The notes: generated by a model from the sequence alone, not told the origin. 64,000 nucleotides of DNA from Carallia brachiata (GCA_021464245.1 JADCRB010000046.1:3297214-3361213); one strand, 5' to 3'. Positions 36,461 through 45,567 are shown, numbered from the stretch's first letter. Made by a program: numbers and translations.

Positions 36461-37834
36461 ATGCCCTTGGGCTACCAGCCGCCCAAATTTCAACAATTCG
36501 ACGGACGAGGCGATCCCAAACAGCACATCGCCCACTTCGTTGAAACCTGCAACAACGCAGGGACTTACGGAGATCTCTTGGTGAAACAGTTTGTTCGTTC
36601 ACTCAGGGAGACTGCCTTCACCTGGTTCATAAATCTTGAACCAGAATCGATCGACAGTTGGGAACAGCTACAACGAGAGTTCCTCAACAGATTTTTCAGC
36701 ACTCGAAGGACGGTAAGTATGATGGAGCTTACCAGCACCAAACAAAGAAAAGGAGAGCCCGTTGTCGAATACATCAACAGATGGCGTGCCCTCAGCTTGG
36801 ATTGCAAAGATCGTCTGACAGAGACTTCTGCCGTAGAGATGTGCATCCAGGGAATGCATTGGGAGCTGTTATACATCCTGCAGGGTGTCAAACCCCGAAC
36901 TTTCGAAGAACTGGCGACCCGCGCACATGATATGGAGATAAGCATCCAGACTTCCGGAGGCACGGTTCCCATCCAGTTGGACCAGCAAGGGGGCAGAAGG
37001 GAGATTAAGAAACCCAACAGCTCTGGAAAAGGGAAAGAAGTGATGACTGTTGAAGCCGCACCAGTAAAAGTGGGCGCCAAAGCTAAGGTAAATCCTCCGA
37101 CCCAAATAACTCAGCCAAAACAACAGGAAAGGCGGAAGGTGACATTGCGAGAGCTGGAGCAGAAGCAGTATCCATTCCCCGACTCAGACGTCCCCGACAT
37201 TCTTGAACAGCTCTTGGAGGCAAAGCTGATCGAACTCCCAGAGTGCAAGCGGCCGAATGAAAAGGATCGAGTCAGCGATCCGAGGTTCTGCAAATATCAC
37301 CGGATAGTAAGTCATCCGACGGAGAAGTGTTTCGTCTTGAAGGAGCTAATCATGAAGCTCAAGAGCCAGAATAAAATCATTCTGGACCAAGAAGGCGTAA
37401 CCTCGGCAAACCAAACCACCATCACTTCAAAACCATCAGAAGAAGTGACACACCATAAGGAGGAGCCGCTCGACAACAAAAAGTCGACAACGGAGAAGGT
37501 ATATGAAGCTCTCCAAACCCTTCTCGCTAACCCTCAGCTGTTTATAGCTCTGCAACCAACAGAAGTGTGGCAAAATCAAGTCAGCAATACTCTTCAGACC
37601 TCAGCTGAATCACAGCCATCAAATGAGTCTAACTCAGCGGAGCAACAGGCGGACCAAAATCACGTCGGATGTTACTCTGCTATCTCATTTTCAGATGAGG
37701 ATCTCCTGCTGGGGTCCAAACCCCACAATCGGCCGCTGTATGTATTAGGCTATGTGAAAGAACAGAAGGTTCGACGTATTCTGATCGACGATGGCTCGGC
37801 ATCGGCATTGATGAATTATCAGACAGCCGCTTGA
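36461..37834 (+). CDS. Retrotransposon gag, into protease
   Basis: A 457-codon open frame. Residues about 1-160 form the gag domain (YQPPKFQQFDGRGDPKQHIA, FVRSLRETAFTWFINLEP, LQREFLNRFF, RWRALSLDCKDRL). Around 260-290 is the nucleocapsid-like segment FCKYHRIVSHPTEKCFVLKE with a C-x2-H...H-x4-C arrangement. The frame ends in the start of the aspartic protease, RRILIDDGSASALMN, then breaks. Gag packages the element's RNA in virus-like particles in the cytoplasm. Its frame is open over 1.37 kb but joined to neither the N-terminal gag part nor pol. Confidence 0.85.
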   Translation: MPLGYQPPKFQQFDGRGDPKQHIAHFVETCNNAGTYGDLLVKQFVRSLRETAFTWFINLEPESIDSWEQLQREFLNRFFSTRRTVSMMELTSTKQRKGEPVVEYINRWRALSLDCKDRLTETSAVEMCIQGMHWELLYILQGVKPRTFEELATRAHDMEISIQTSGGTVPIQLDQQGGRREIKKPNSSGKGKEVMTVEAAPVKVGAKAKVNPPTQITQPKQQERRKVTLRELEQKQYPFPDSDVPDILEQLLEAKLIELPECKRPNEKDRVSDPRFCKYHRIVSHPTEKCFVLKELIMKLKSQNKIILDQEGVTSANQTTITSKPSEEVTHHKEEPLDNKKSTTEKVYEALQTLLANPQLFIALQPTEVWQNQVSNTLQTSAESQPSNESNSAEQQADQNHVGCYSAISFSDEDLLLGSKPHNRPLYVLGYVKEQKVRRILIDDGSASALMNYQTAA

Positions 37835-38409
37835 TGATTCATGGTTTTAATCAAGGTGGACAGAAAGCAATTGGGATGATTCGCTTGGAGCTATCTAGTA
37901 ATCTCAATTCTAGCACTCTATTTCACGTGATTGATGCACGTACCACATATAAGATGTTGCTAGGACGACCGTGGATTCATGGAAATGGAGTTGTGCTCTC
38001 AAGCTTACATCAGTGTTTCAAGTACTACAATGGTGGCGTTCAAAAGGTCAATGCTGACTTAAAGCCGTTCGATGATGCTGAATCACATTTGGCGGATGCA
38101 GTCTTCTACACTGACACAGACAATCCGGAGATCATTCCGTCAAAAGCTACTTGGACTGGGGGCATCCACAAAAAGGGAAAAGCTGTCGAAGAACCTGCCA
38201 ATGCCCAACCCCAGGCTCCAACAAATGAAAAGCTGCCACAGCCTGCTGAACTTCGTCCGAAGGATGTTGCATCTTCAAGCTCCACTCCAGTCCTACGCTA
38301 TGTGCCAAGTCACGACGCTCAGAAGGTCAACCCCCTTTCTCTTATTGTATTGATCTTAAACAGGAGCAAGGTCATAGCCAACCCAAAACAAAGGAGCTGC
38401 ACAACCTGA
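37770..38409 (+). pseudogene. Aspartic protease region, frameshifted
   Basis: The active-site segment ILIDDGSA (near 37777-37800) is followed by a frame change. The next frame (37831-38409) continues with LMIHGFNQGGQKAIGMIRLE, DARTTYKMLLGRPWIHG and HQCFKYYNGG, the usual flap and C-terminal parts of Tat-type proteases. Some residues normally between the active site and the flap are missing. The protease would cut the gag-pol precursor; here it cannot be made in one piece. Confidence 0.75.
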
Positions 38410-38450
38410 AGGAGACTTACACTCTGCCGATACCAAAGATTGAGCCGGTT

Positions 38451-40340
38451 TTGTCTTCAAAACCATTAAAAGGCTTCGTCAAACCACACACGGGGGCAGT
38501 CGAAGGCGGCTCACTTCCAGAAAGAAGAACAAAGGAAGGATTCGATCCTAATGCATACAAGCTTTTGGCAAAGGCGGGCTATGACTTTTCAAACCCGAGC
38601 ACAATGGGTACGCTGCCGTCCACACATGGCGCCGCTTCTCAAACATCACAGTCCCGACCTGGCTTAGGCTATCAGGAGAAGTCACCTGTGCGGATCACGC
38701 TAAAGAGCCGAAGCCGAGCAGCTGATGCACGTGCCATCACCACCACCACCAAACAGGACAGGCTTATCCAGTCAAACAAAGAAGGTGAAGTCAGAGGTTC
38801 CACATTTCATGTCACAATTAGCGAGGAGGCTGAGTCTGACTCATCAGATGGTGAAGTGAAGGAGGCTCCCCCGGAACTTGAAGATGGTGGCCAAGCAACT
38901 GTTGATGAACTCAAGGAGGTCAATCTTGGCTCTCCGGAAGATCCTCGACCTACATTTGTAAGTGCTTTACTTACTGCAGAAGAAGAGCAAGAATATGTTC
39001 AGGTATTAAGTCAATACAGGGACGTGTTCGCATGGAGTTACAAAGAAATGCCTGGACTTGACCCGAAAATTGCGGTGCATCGTCTAGCAGTAAAGAAGGG
39101 TGTCCGTTCTGTCAAGCAGCCACAACGACGGTTCCGCCCGGAACTCATTCCACAAATCGAGGAGGAGGTGAACAAGCTGATCAATGCCGGCTTCATCCGA
39201 GAGGTCACCTACCCAACGTGGATTGCCAACATTGTCCCAGTAAGAAGAAGAATGGACAGTTGAGGGTATGTGTTGATTTTCGAGATCTTAACAAGGCCTG
39301 CCCGAAAGATGACTTTCCATTGCCCATAACGGAGATCACAGTCGATGCAACAACGGGTCACGAAGCATTGTCTTCATGGATGGTTCTTCAGGCTATAACC
39401 AAATCAGAATGGCACCAGAAGACGAGGAGTTGACAGCATTCCGCACCCCAAAAGGTATATACTGCTACAAAGTTATGCCGTTTGGATTGAAAAATGCTGG
39501 CGCCACTTATCAACGTGCTATGCAAAAAATTTTTGATGACATGCTGCACAAGATTGTAGAATGTTATGTTGATGACTTAGTTGTAAAGACTAAGAAGCGC
39601 AAAGACCACCTCGAGGATCTCAAGACAGTGTTCGAAAGACTTCGGAGGCATCAGCTCAAAATGAACCCTCTCAAGTGCGCATTCGGTGTCACATCAGGAA
39701 AGTTTCTTGGGTTCGTGGTGCGCCATCGTGGAATCGAAGTTGATCAGTCAAAGGTTGAGGCAATTCAAAAGATGCCTGAACCTAAAAACCTGCACGAGCT
39801 GCGAAGTCTACAAGGAAAGCTAGCCTACATTCGCCGTTTCATCTCCAATTTAGCGGGAGATTCAACCTTTCCATCGGTTGATGAAGAAGGATGTCAACTT
39901 CGAGTGGGACGAAGCTTGCAGCAAAGCCTTTGAGAGCATAAAGAAGTACCTTTCAAATCCACCAGTCCTGGGAGCTCCAATTCAAGGAAAGTCGTTGATT
40001 CTCTACATTGCAGCGCAGGAAAGATCTTTGGGAGCCTTGCTTGCACAGGAAAATGAGCAGGGAAAGGAAGTTGCTCTGTACTACTTGAGCAGAACACTAA
40101 ATGGTCCGGAAGCTGAGTTATTCACCCATTAAAAAGACATGTCTAGCATTGTTCTTTGCCATTGACAAACTGAGGCACTACATGCAAGCTCACACGGTAC
40201 GTCTCATTGCCAGAGCTGATCCTGTCAAATATATCTTATCCAGACCAATCTTGTCAGGACGACTTGCCAAGTGGGCAGTAATCCTACAAAGCTACGACAT
40301 TGTCACGTGCCTCAAAAAGCAGTCAAAGGACAAGCTCTAG
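38451..40340 (+). pseudogene. Reverse transcriptase and RNase H, several frameshifts
   Basis: Frames 38451-39263, 39218-39433, 39376-39933, 39878-40132 and 40101-40340 together cover reverse transcriptase and its RNase H. Landmarks are PELIPQIEEEVNKLINAGFI, RVCVDFRDLNKACPKDDFPL, SSGYNQIRMAPEDEELTAFR, MPFGLKNAGATYQRAM and the catalytic YVDD in ECYVDDLVVKTK (about 39560). GKFLGFVVRHRGIEVD and a connection/RNase H part (ALYYLSRTLNGPEAEL, LRHYMQAHTVRLIARADP) follow. Each join needs a frame change, at least four in 1.9 kb. The domain order fits Ty3/gypsy. Confidence 0.88.
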
Positions 40341-42070
40341 CAGACTTCCTTGCAGATCACCTTGTTCCGTCCGATTGGGAGTTCACAGATGATCTTCCAG
40401 ATGAAGAGGTCTTTTACATTGAGACACTGCCACCATGGACGATGTTCTTTGATGGTGCAGCAAGGCGTGATGGTGCTGGTGCCGGTATAGTGTTTGTCAC
40501 CCCTCAACGACAAATACTACCATATGCTATCATTCTCGGTGAGTTATGTTCAAATAATGTTGCTGAATACCAGGCTTTGATCATTGGTCTTCAAATGGCT
40601 GTCGATATGAAGATTCCAACTATAGAAGTCCATGGAGATTCCCAGCTCGTCATCAACCAACTTACAGGATTGTATGACGTGAAGAAAGAGGACCTTGCGC
40701 CTTACCATCAACGTGCTCGACAGCTAATGGATGAATTTGAAAGCATCACCTTGGAGCATGTGCCTCGACGAGAAAACACTCAGGCAGACGCGTTGGCTAA
40801 CCTGGCTACTTCTCTTGCAAAGTCAGAAATCCAGACTACAGTTGTTGCTGTATGTCAGAAATGGATAGTTCCGCAGAAGGATGATGAAGAAATTACAGCA
40901 GCCAACGCTGTATCTATACGTCTCGCGGAGGACGAAGATTGGCGCCAACCAATCATTGACTATCTACAGCACGGGAAGCTGCCTGAAGATCGTCGTCATA
41001 AGACAGAAATTCAACGACGAGCTCCCCGGTTCATATACCTCAAGAATGCTCTGTATCGAAGGTCTTTTGATGGAGTTCTACTTCGCTGCCTAGCCAATGA
41101 AGAAGCAAAACAGGCTCTCACTGAAGCACATTCTGAGTTTGCTAAAACTTGTCAAGCTTGTCAATTTCATGCCAATTACATACATCAACCACCGGAGCCA
41201 CTGCATCCAACTGTCTCATCATGGCCCTTTGAAGCTTGGGGTCTCGACTTAGTGGGGCCCTTGCCAAAGTCATCCCTGGGTCACCTGTACATCCTTGCAG
41301 CAACCGACTACTTCTCAAAATGGGCTGAAGCCATTCCACTTAGAGAGGTAAAGAAGGAGCATGTTGCCAATTTCATCCGGACTCAGCTGATCTATCGCTA
41401 TGGAGTCCCTCGATTCATCATCACTGATAATGGTAAGCAGTTCTACAACAGCTTAATCGACAAGCTCTGCGAGAAGTTCAAGTTCAAGCAGTACAAGTCA
41501 TCCATGTACAATGCCCCAGCAAATGGCTTGGCCGAAGCATTCAACAAGACCTTATGCAACCTGTTGCGGAAGGTAGTCTCTAAATCCAAAAGAGATTGGC
41601 ATGACAGAATTCCGGAGGCATTATGGGCGTATCGTACAACTTACCGGACTCCAACACAGGCGACGCCATACTCACTTGTCTACGGTGTCGAAGCAATACT
41701 GCCGTTGGAAACACAGATTCCATCCCTGCGCATGGCTGTTCTGGAAGGACTCACACAGGAGGAGAATGCTCGCCTACGTCTGGATGAGTTAGAAGCCCTT
41801 GATGAAAGGAGGCTCGAAGCACAACAACAACTTGAGTGCTACCAAGCCCGGCTCACCAACACATTCAACCGCAGGGTCCGCCCTCGATCTTTTCAAGTTG
41901 GAGACCTTGTTCTTGCAGTGCGACGGCCCATCAACATGAAGCATCGGCCTGGTGACAAGCTTACTTCCAAATGGGACGGGCCATACCTAGTGCAGGAGGC
42001 CTACTCACAACGCTTACATGCTGTCAGACCAAGAAGGTCCGAATCGGCCCAATCAATGGTAAATTTCTGA
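40271..42070 (+). CDS. Second (plant-type) RNase H and integrase, single open frame
   Basis: A 599-codon frame. Residues about 55-190 form an additional RNase H of the archaeal/plant type (MFFDGAARRDGAGAGIVF, NNVAEYQALIIGLQMAVDM, IEVHGDSQLVINQLTG, NTQADALANLAT), a hallmark of Tat-like elements. The integrase follows. EAHSEFAKTCQACQFHAN retains the CC half of the HHCC zinc finger, but the HH half and the linker before it are deleted. The core has DLVGPLPKSSLGHLYILAA, ITDNGKQF and a downstream E in NGLAEAFNKT for the DDE triad. The C-terminal part shows KWDGPYLVQEAY. Integrase inserts the cDNA into chromosomes. The missing zinc-finger half probably disables it although the frame is open. Confidence 0.88.
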   Translation: MGSNPTKLRHCHVPQKAVKGQALADFLADHLVPSDWEFTDDLPDEEVFYIETLPPWTMFFDGAARRDGAGAGIVFVTPQRQILPYAIILGELCSNNVAEYQALIIGLQMAVDMKIPTIEVHGDSQLVINQLTGLYDVKKEDLAPYHQRARQLMDEFESITLEHVPRRENTQADALANLATSLAKSEIQTTVVAVCQKWIVPQKDDEEITAANAVSIRLAEDEDWRQPIIDYLQHGKLPEDRRHKTEIQRRAPRFIYLKNALYRRSFDGVLLRCLANEEAKQALTEAHSEFAKTCQACQFHANYIHQPPEPLHPTVSSWPFEAWGLDLVGPLPKSSLGHLYILAATDYFSKWAEAIPLREVKKEHVANFIRTQLIYRYGVPRFIITDNGKQFYNSLIDKLCEKFKFKQYKSSMYNAPANGLAEAFNKTLCNLLRKVVSKSKRDWHDRIPEALWAYRTTYRTPTQATPYSLVYGVEAILPLETQIPSLRMAVLEGLTQEENARLRLDELEALDERRLEAQQQLECYQARLTNTFNRRVRPRSFQVGDLVLAVRRPINMKHRPGDKLTSKWDGPYLVQEAYSQRLHAVRPRRSESAQSMVNF

Positions 42071-42087
42071 AACAATTATGTGTAAAT

Positions 42088-42460
42088 ATGTTTAAAAAAA
42101 AAAATAAAAAAAAAATCAAAAAAAAAAAGAAAAAAAATCAAAAAAAAATCAAAAAAAAAATCAAAAAAAAAAAAAAAAGTTCGGAAGTCCCGATCTGAAA
42201 GTCCAAGCGAAAACCCAAATCCAAAAGTCCAAGTTCAAAACCCAAACACTTGAGCCCAAACTCAAAACCCAACTCAAAAGCCTGAAAACCAAATCCAAAA
42301 GTCCAAGTCCAAAGCCCAAACACTCGACCCAAGTCCAAAAATCCAAGTCTAGAAGCCCAAACACTCGACCCAAATCCAATCCAAAGCCCAAAACCCAAAA
42401 ATTCCAAGTTCCAAACACAGTCCAGAACCCAAGTTCAAAATCCAATCCAACTCCTGGCCC
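42088..42460. repeat. A-rich tract and degenerate AAGTCCAAA-type tandem repeat
   Basis: 42088-42178 is almost only A with a few T, C and G. 42190-42450 consists of irregular repeats around CAAAAGTCCAAGT, AAGCCCAAACACT and CGACCCAAGTCC. Open frames here on the minus strand are low-complexity shadows. Function unknown; it forms the boundary between pol and the accessory ORF. Confidence 0.8.
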
Positions 42461-42491
42461 GCATGAGTATAAACTGTGAACGGCCCAAAAA

Positions 42492-42498
42492 TATAAAA
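42492..42498 (+). promoter_or_regulatory. TATA-like element before the WOX ORF
   Basis: TATAAAA lies 96 bp upstream of the WOX start codon, outside the LTRs. It could allow transcription independent of the LTR. A short upstream ATG at 42463 in another frame lies before it. The call rests on a single short motif. Confidence 0.3.
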
Positions 42499-42587
42499 CA
42501 GACGGAGGGTTTGATTCTGAAAGTCAGCATCAGTCTCAACCGATCTTCACCACATACCAAGACCTTTGCTCCTCTGCCGCAAGAAAG

Positions 42588-43232
42588 ATGGAACCAGTTG
42601 CAGAACCTCAAGACAAGGGAGAAGAAAGGTCACCTCGCACAAGGTGGCAACCGACCATGGCACAACTGCAAATTTTGGAGGAAGTCTTCTACAACGATGG
42701 AGGTATTGTCCCTAACTCTACACAGATTCTCCAACTTGTCTCACGACTTCGCCCGCTAGGGGCAGTCGAAGGAAAAAATGTATATTTTTGGTTCCAGAAT
42801 CGGAGACATAGGGAAACAGTGGCGCTGAGAGATGGTATTTCCAAAGCACAGCCTGTTGTTCCTATAGTAGATCTCACCAGTACAGCTTCACCCTCAAATG
42901 AAGCCGGCCCAAGTTCTACCACTGCAATGGTCTCTCCACGGTACGTTCATCAAAGCCGTAGCCTATGGGAGCATACATACTGGTCCTGGTGGTTTCACGG
43001 AGTCAGCCAAGGGTTCATCCCTCCTAGATACTTAAGTCTAGGAGGAATTTTTCTAGCACACAGGAGTCATTCCGGCGAAATTTTGCCTCTCTTTCCAGAA
43101 TATTCCGGCAGCATCAACCAGCCGGAAAGCGACGTCAACATCATCGGCCCACCAGACGAGGTCGAGCTTGACTTGGAGTGCACCTCGGGCCCCGCTAGGA
43201 CGGCCGACAAGATAAGGTGCAACGACTTCTGA
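42588..43232 (+). CDS. WUSCHEL-related homeobox (WOX) protein encoded inside the retrotransposon
   Basis: An uninterrupted 214-codon frame with a good start context (AAGAAAGATGG). Residues 18-77 align without gaps to the 60-residue core of the WUS-type homeodomain. Positions include R19-W20, P22-T23, Q26, I29-L30, Y35-N36, P42, Q46-I47, R53-L54-R55, G58, the WOX signature E61-G62-K63-N64-V65 and the invariant W68-F69-Q70-N71. Residues 165-170 read ILPLFP, matching the WUS-box (TLxLFP) of the WUS clade. A weak ELDLE motif at 193-197 could be an EAR-like remnant. WOX proteins are nuclear DNA-binding regulators of stem cells and organ formation. The recognition helix differs from host WUS (NRRHRE instead of the usual NHKARE), so target choice may differ. 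No intron is needed. The ORF sits 518 bp after the integrase stop. It could be a captured host gene or a lineage-specific element gene. Confidence 0.9.
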   Translation: MEPVAEPQDKGEERSPRTRWQPTMAQLQILEEVFYNDGGIVPNSTQILQLVSRLRPLGAVEGKNVYFWFQNRRHRETVALRDGISKAQPVVPIVDLTSTASPSNEAGPSSTTAMVSPRYVHQSRSLWEHTYWSWWFHGVSQGFIPPRYLSLGGIFLAHRSHSGEILPLFPEYSGSINQPESDVNIIGPPDEVELDLECTSGPARTADKIRCNDF

Positions 43233-43304
43233 GCAACGCGGCAACGACTTCCGCAGCACACGGCAACGACTTCTGCCACACGGTAACGACTTTCGTGACA
43301 CGCG
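43219..43304. repeat. Tandem repeat of GCAACGACTTC units (20-22 bp)
   Basis: Units begin at 43219, 43241, 43263 and 43283 (periods 22, 22 and 20). The first unit encodes the last residues and stop of the WOX ORF (CNDF), so the array overlaps the ORF end and extends into its 3' side. Confidence 0.85.
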
Positions 43305-43387
43305 TCAGCCGCTGCCTCTTTTGTCTCTTATGCAGGAAAGGGACGTGGATGGCCCTACCCGATTCTGCATACCTTTTTTGACTTTTC

Positions 43388-43409
43388 AAAAAAAAAAAAA
43401 AAAAAAAAA
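43388..43409 (+). repeat. A22 tract downstream of the WOX ORF
   Basis: 22 consecutive A lie 155 bp after the WOX stop codon, on the coding strand. This is where the poly(A) tail of a captured mRNA would sit. A-runs are common elsewhere in this element, so chance is also possible. Confidence 0.6.
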
Positions 43410-44106
43410 CTCTTTATTATTTGTATATATATCCTGCATGCCCGAGTTGTAATATTCACCCCTCAGCTCTTCTTTCTCAAAAGAAAATGGCTAGTCTCTG
43501 CACTTGTCTCAGGAAGTTCTTCGATCAAGAAGTTGGAGGCGCGAGCTAGAAAAGAAGGAGTAGTCTTCCTCGAGGGATCCCTAACACCATCGGTGTCATG
43601 GAGTTCCAACTACTCTCCTTAGTTCACATCTACTACAGAGGGATGAGACGCTGCAATTATCCTAATCTTCCTTTGGATGCGGCGATGTACGGGGAAGTTC
43701 CAACTACTCTCCTTACGTCGAAGCAGACTTAGGAATCATCACTACAGTCAGTCTCTCTGTGTGCCGGTCTTGAGTTCCAAGGTCCTGGGCCTTCCTCTTG
43801 GGGAGGTTCAAGTTCTTTGCCTACTGGATCATACTCACCAGAGCTTTGGAACTTCAAAGAACCTTTGCCAGCCTTTGCCAGCCTGGAAGCTCGAACGCAC
43901 CTGGAGTCAAGACTTCAATTTCTATATTGGCTGGCGCTTGCTAACCTTCTTCAATATCATATCGGTTTCTATTGCGATCCAACAACAGCGACATGGTCAA
44001 AGATAGAAGACTCCAAGATTCAATGTTCATCAGGACTTTCCAAATTTCAAACTGGACTTCAAGACTCGGTTCGAATTATCTCTGTAAAAAATTTTCTTAC
44101 CGACCT
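43410..44106 (+). other. 3' untranslated region of the retrotransposon
   Basis: About 0.7 kb between the A22 tract and the polypurine tract. A TATATATAT-type motif lies at 43425-43434. Open frames up to 109 codons (43677-44006, 43817-44128) have no recognised motif. GTTCCAACTACTCTCCTTA occurs twice, at about 43604 and 43698, a small internal repeat. Confidence 0.5.
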
Positions 44107-44121
44107 GAAGTTGGGGGGGCA
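44107..44121 (+). promoter_or_regulatory. Polypurine tract
   Basis: GAAGTTGGGGGGGCA directly precedes the 3' LTR, the standard place and composition for the plus-strand DNA primer of LTR retrotransposons. Confidence 0.8.
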
Positions 44122-44123
44122 TT

Positions 44124-44787
44124 TGTAAACAAAAAATAAAAATACTAATATAATAATTAATAATGGTTGGCAGCTGCCCCTTTGCCTTAATGCCACCAAC
44201 CAATTGGTTGGTGCAGGCATGGGGGAGGCCTATAAATGACCTCCCCCCAATTTAGAAAGAGGCAGAAGAGAGAGGAGGAGCCAGAGAAGAAGAAAAAGAA
44301 AAAAAAAAAAAAAGAGAAGCCAGCAGCGAAGCGCACAAGAAAAAAAAAAAAAGAGAAAGAAAAAAGAAAAAAAAAAGAGGAGAGATAGTAAAAAAAAAAA
44401 AAATTGAAATATTACAAATCCGGCTGGGATTAAGCCTTATACGGCCCTCAGCAAAATCCAGGCAACTCATCCGAGAACAAGTCCATTCGACCCTCGGTGA
44501 AATTAAGTCAGATCAGCTCAGATCGACTCTCTACGGTTCCTAAACGTAGTCAAAACATCCAAATCAGACACAGTTTCAGTCTATCCAGTTCAAGAAAAAG
44601 CGGTGGAAATTATTTCTGTCCAGATCAAGCTCGTGCAGCCCTTGACGGAGTCAAAACAGGAACACTAATCGGAGGATCTACGAAAATCGACCTCACGTAA
44701 ATTTTCTTTTACTTTACAATTTTTATTTGTAATTTATTTTTGTATTTTCGAGTTTAATTGTTTTAGACTCGAAATTTACGCTTTACA
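44124..44787 (+). repeat. 3' LTR (664 bp)
   Basis: Matches the 5' LTR from TGTAAAC to CTTTACA. It has its own TATA box in GGCCTATAAATGACC (about 44228-44242). It lacks the second palindrome unit of the 5' LTR and differs by only a few substitutions otherwise, which indicates a fairly recent insertion. Confidence 0.95.
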
Positions 44788-45567
44788 CCATTCAAAGATT
44801 GATCCTCCTTGACACTCACCCTATTAAGTTCTTCAATAAGTTTCTACGCAATATTCGAGCATACATGCCAAAAAAGCAAACATTACTGCAAAGGAGAAAA
44901 ATACATAGATGCACAAAAATTAGATGTAGGAGTCGACACATTACAACTAATATTTTTTTTTTTCAACAAGATACTTTTTACAACAAAAAATGATAGTAAT
45001 TTTCATCTTTTTTTTTTTTATAAAAATTAAGTGTCTTATTGTAAAAACAAAGTTATTGGCTATAATATGTCTGTTTCGCATTCTACTTTTACACTCTATG
45101 TAATTAAACCCTACTGCAAGTCAGAATTAACCCATCTCTCTCTCTCTCTTTTAAAAAAAACAAAAGAACAATAAAGAAAAAAAGAAAAAAACTGAAACAA
45201 CTAGCTAGCTAAATGCTGAAGATTTGATCTAAAATCAAGAAATAAAATAATAGAAAAAAATAAAGTCGTTAAAAGGTAAAAAAAAAAAAAAGCGAGAAAC
45301 AGAAAATAGTACAGAGAGAAAAATGAAAGAGCGAAGTAACGACCGACCTAAGCTTGAACGGTTTCGATGCAGCGTCTAGAAAGAGGGACAAACAAACCTT
45401 TGCGGAAGCACATCAACGATAACCTTCGCATCGCTTCCTACTTTCATATTCTTGAATTGCAATTAAAACCCACCTCCGAGCGGTCAAAAAAATAATAATA
45501 AAGAAAGCAAGAAACTCACTTGGTTCCTAATAGGTTAGGATAGGGATTGCCAATTTAATTATTTAAG
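44788..45567. repeat. Block A, right part, starting with the right CCATT target duplication
   Basis: 44788-44792 is the right target duplication. The sequence then matches 60243-60695 (GATCCTCCTTGACACTCACC, AATATTCGAGCAT, GCAATTAAAACCCAC, GGTTCCTAAT, CCAATTTAATTATTTA). About 200 bp around 44900-45100 are specific to this copy. Non-coding. Confidence 0.75.

Larger units (their letters stand above)
34923..44787 (+). mobile_element. Ty3/gypsy LTR retrotransposon with a captured WOX ORF (Tat/Retand-like)
   Basis: A 9865-bp element bounded by TG...CA LTRs (34923-35617 and 44124-44787) and a 5-bp CCATT target duplication. The order is gag, protease, reverse transcriptase, RNase H, a second plant-type RNase H, integrase; that order plus two RNase H domains indicates the Tat/Retand branch of Ty3/gypsy. 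Gag-pol is interrupted by several frameshifts, and the integrase zinc-binding region is partly deleted, so the element could not move by itself. Between integrase and 3' LTR lie an A-rich tract, a degenerate tandem repeat, a 214-codon WUSCHEL-type homeodomain ORF and about 0.9 kb of further non-coding sequence. Confidence 0.95.

Noticed and set aside
42138..42445. Two minus-strand frames rich in F, G and L with repeats
   Set aside because: Translations of the degenerate AAGTCCAAA repeat array in the retrotransposon; no domain and no splice or promoter context.
43817..44128. 103-codon frame just before the 3' LTR, considered as a possible env-like gene
   Set aside because: No membrane segment or envelope feature; it runs into the polypurine tract and overlaps a second equally open frame.
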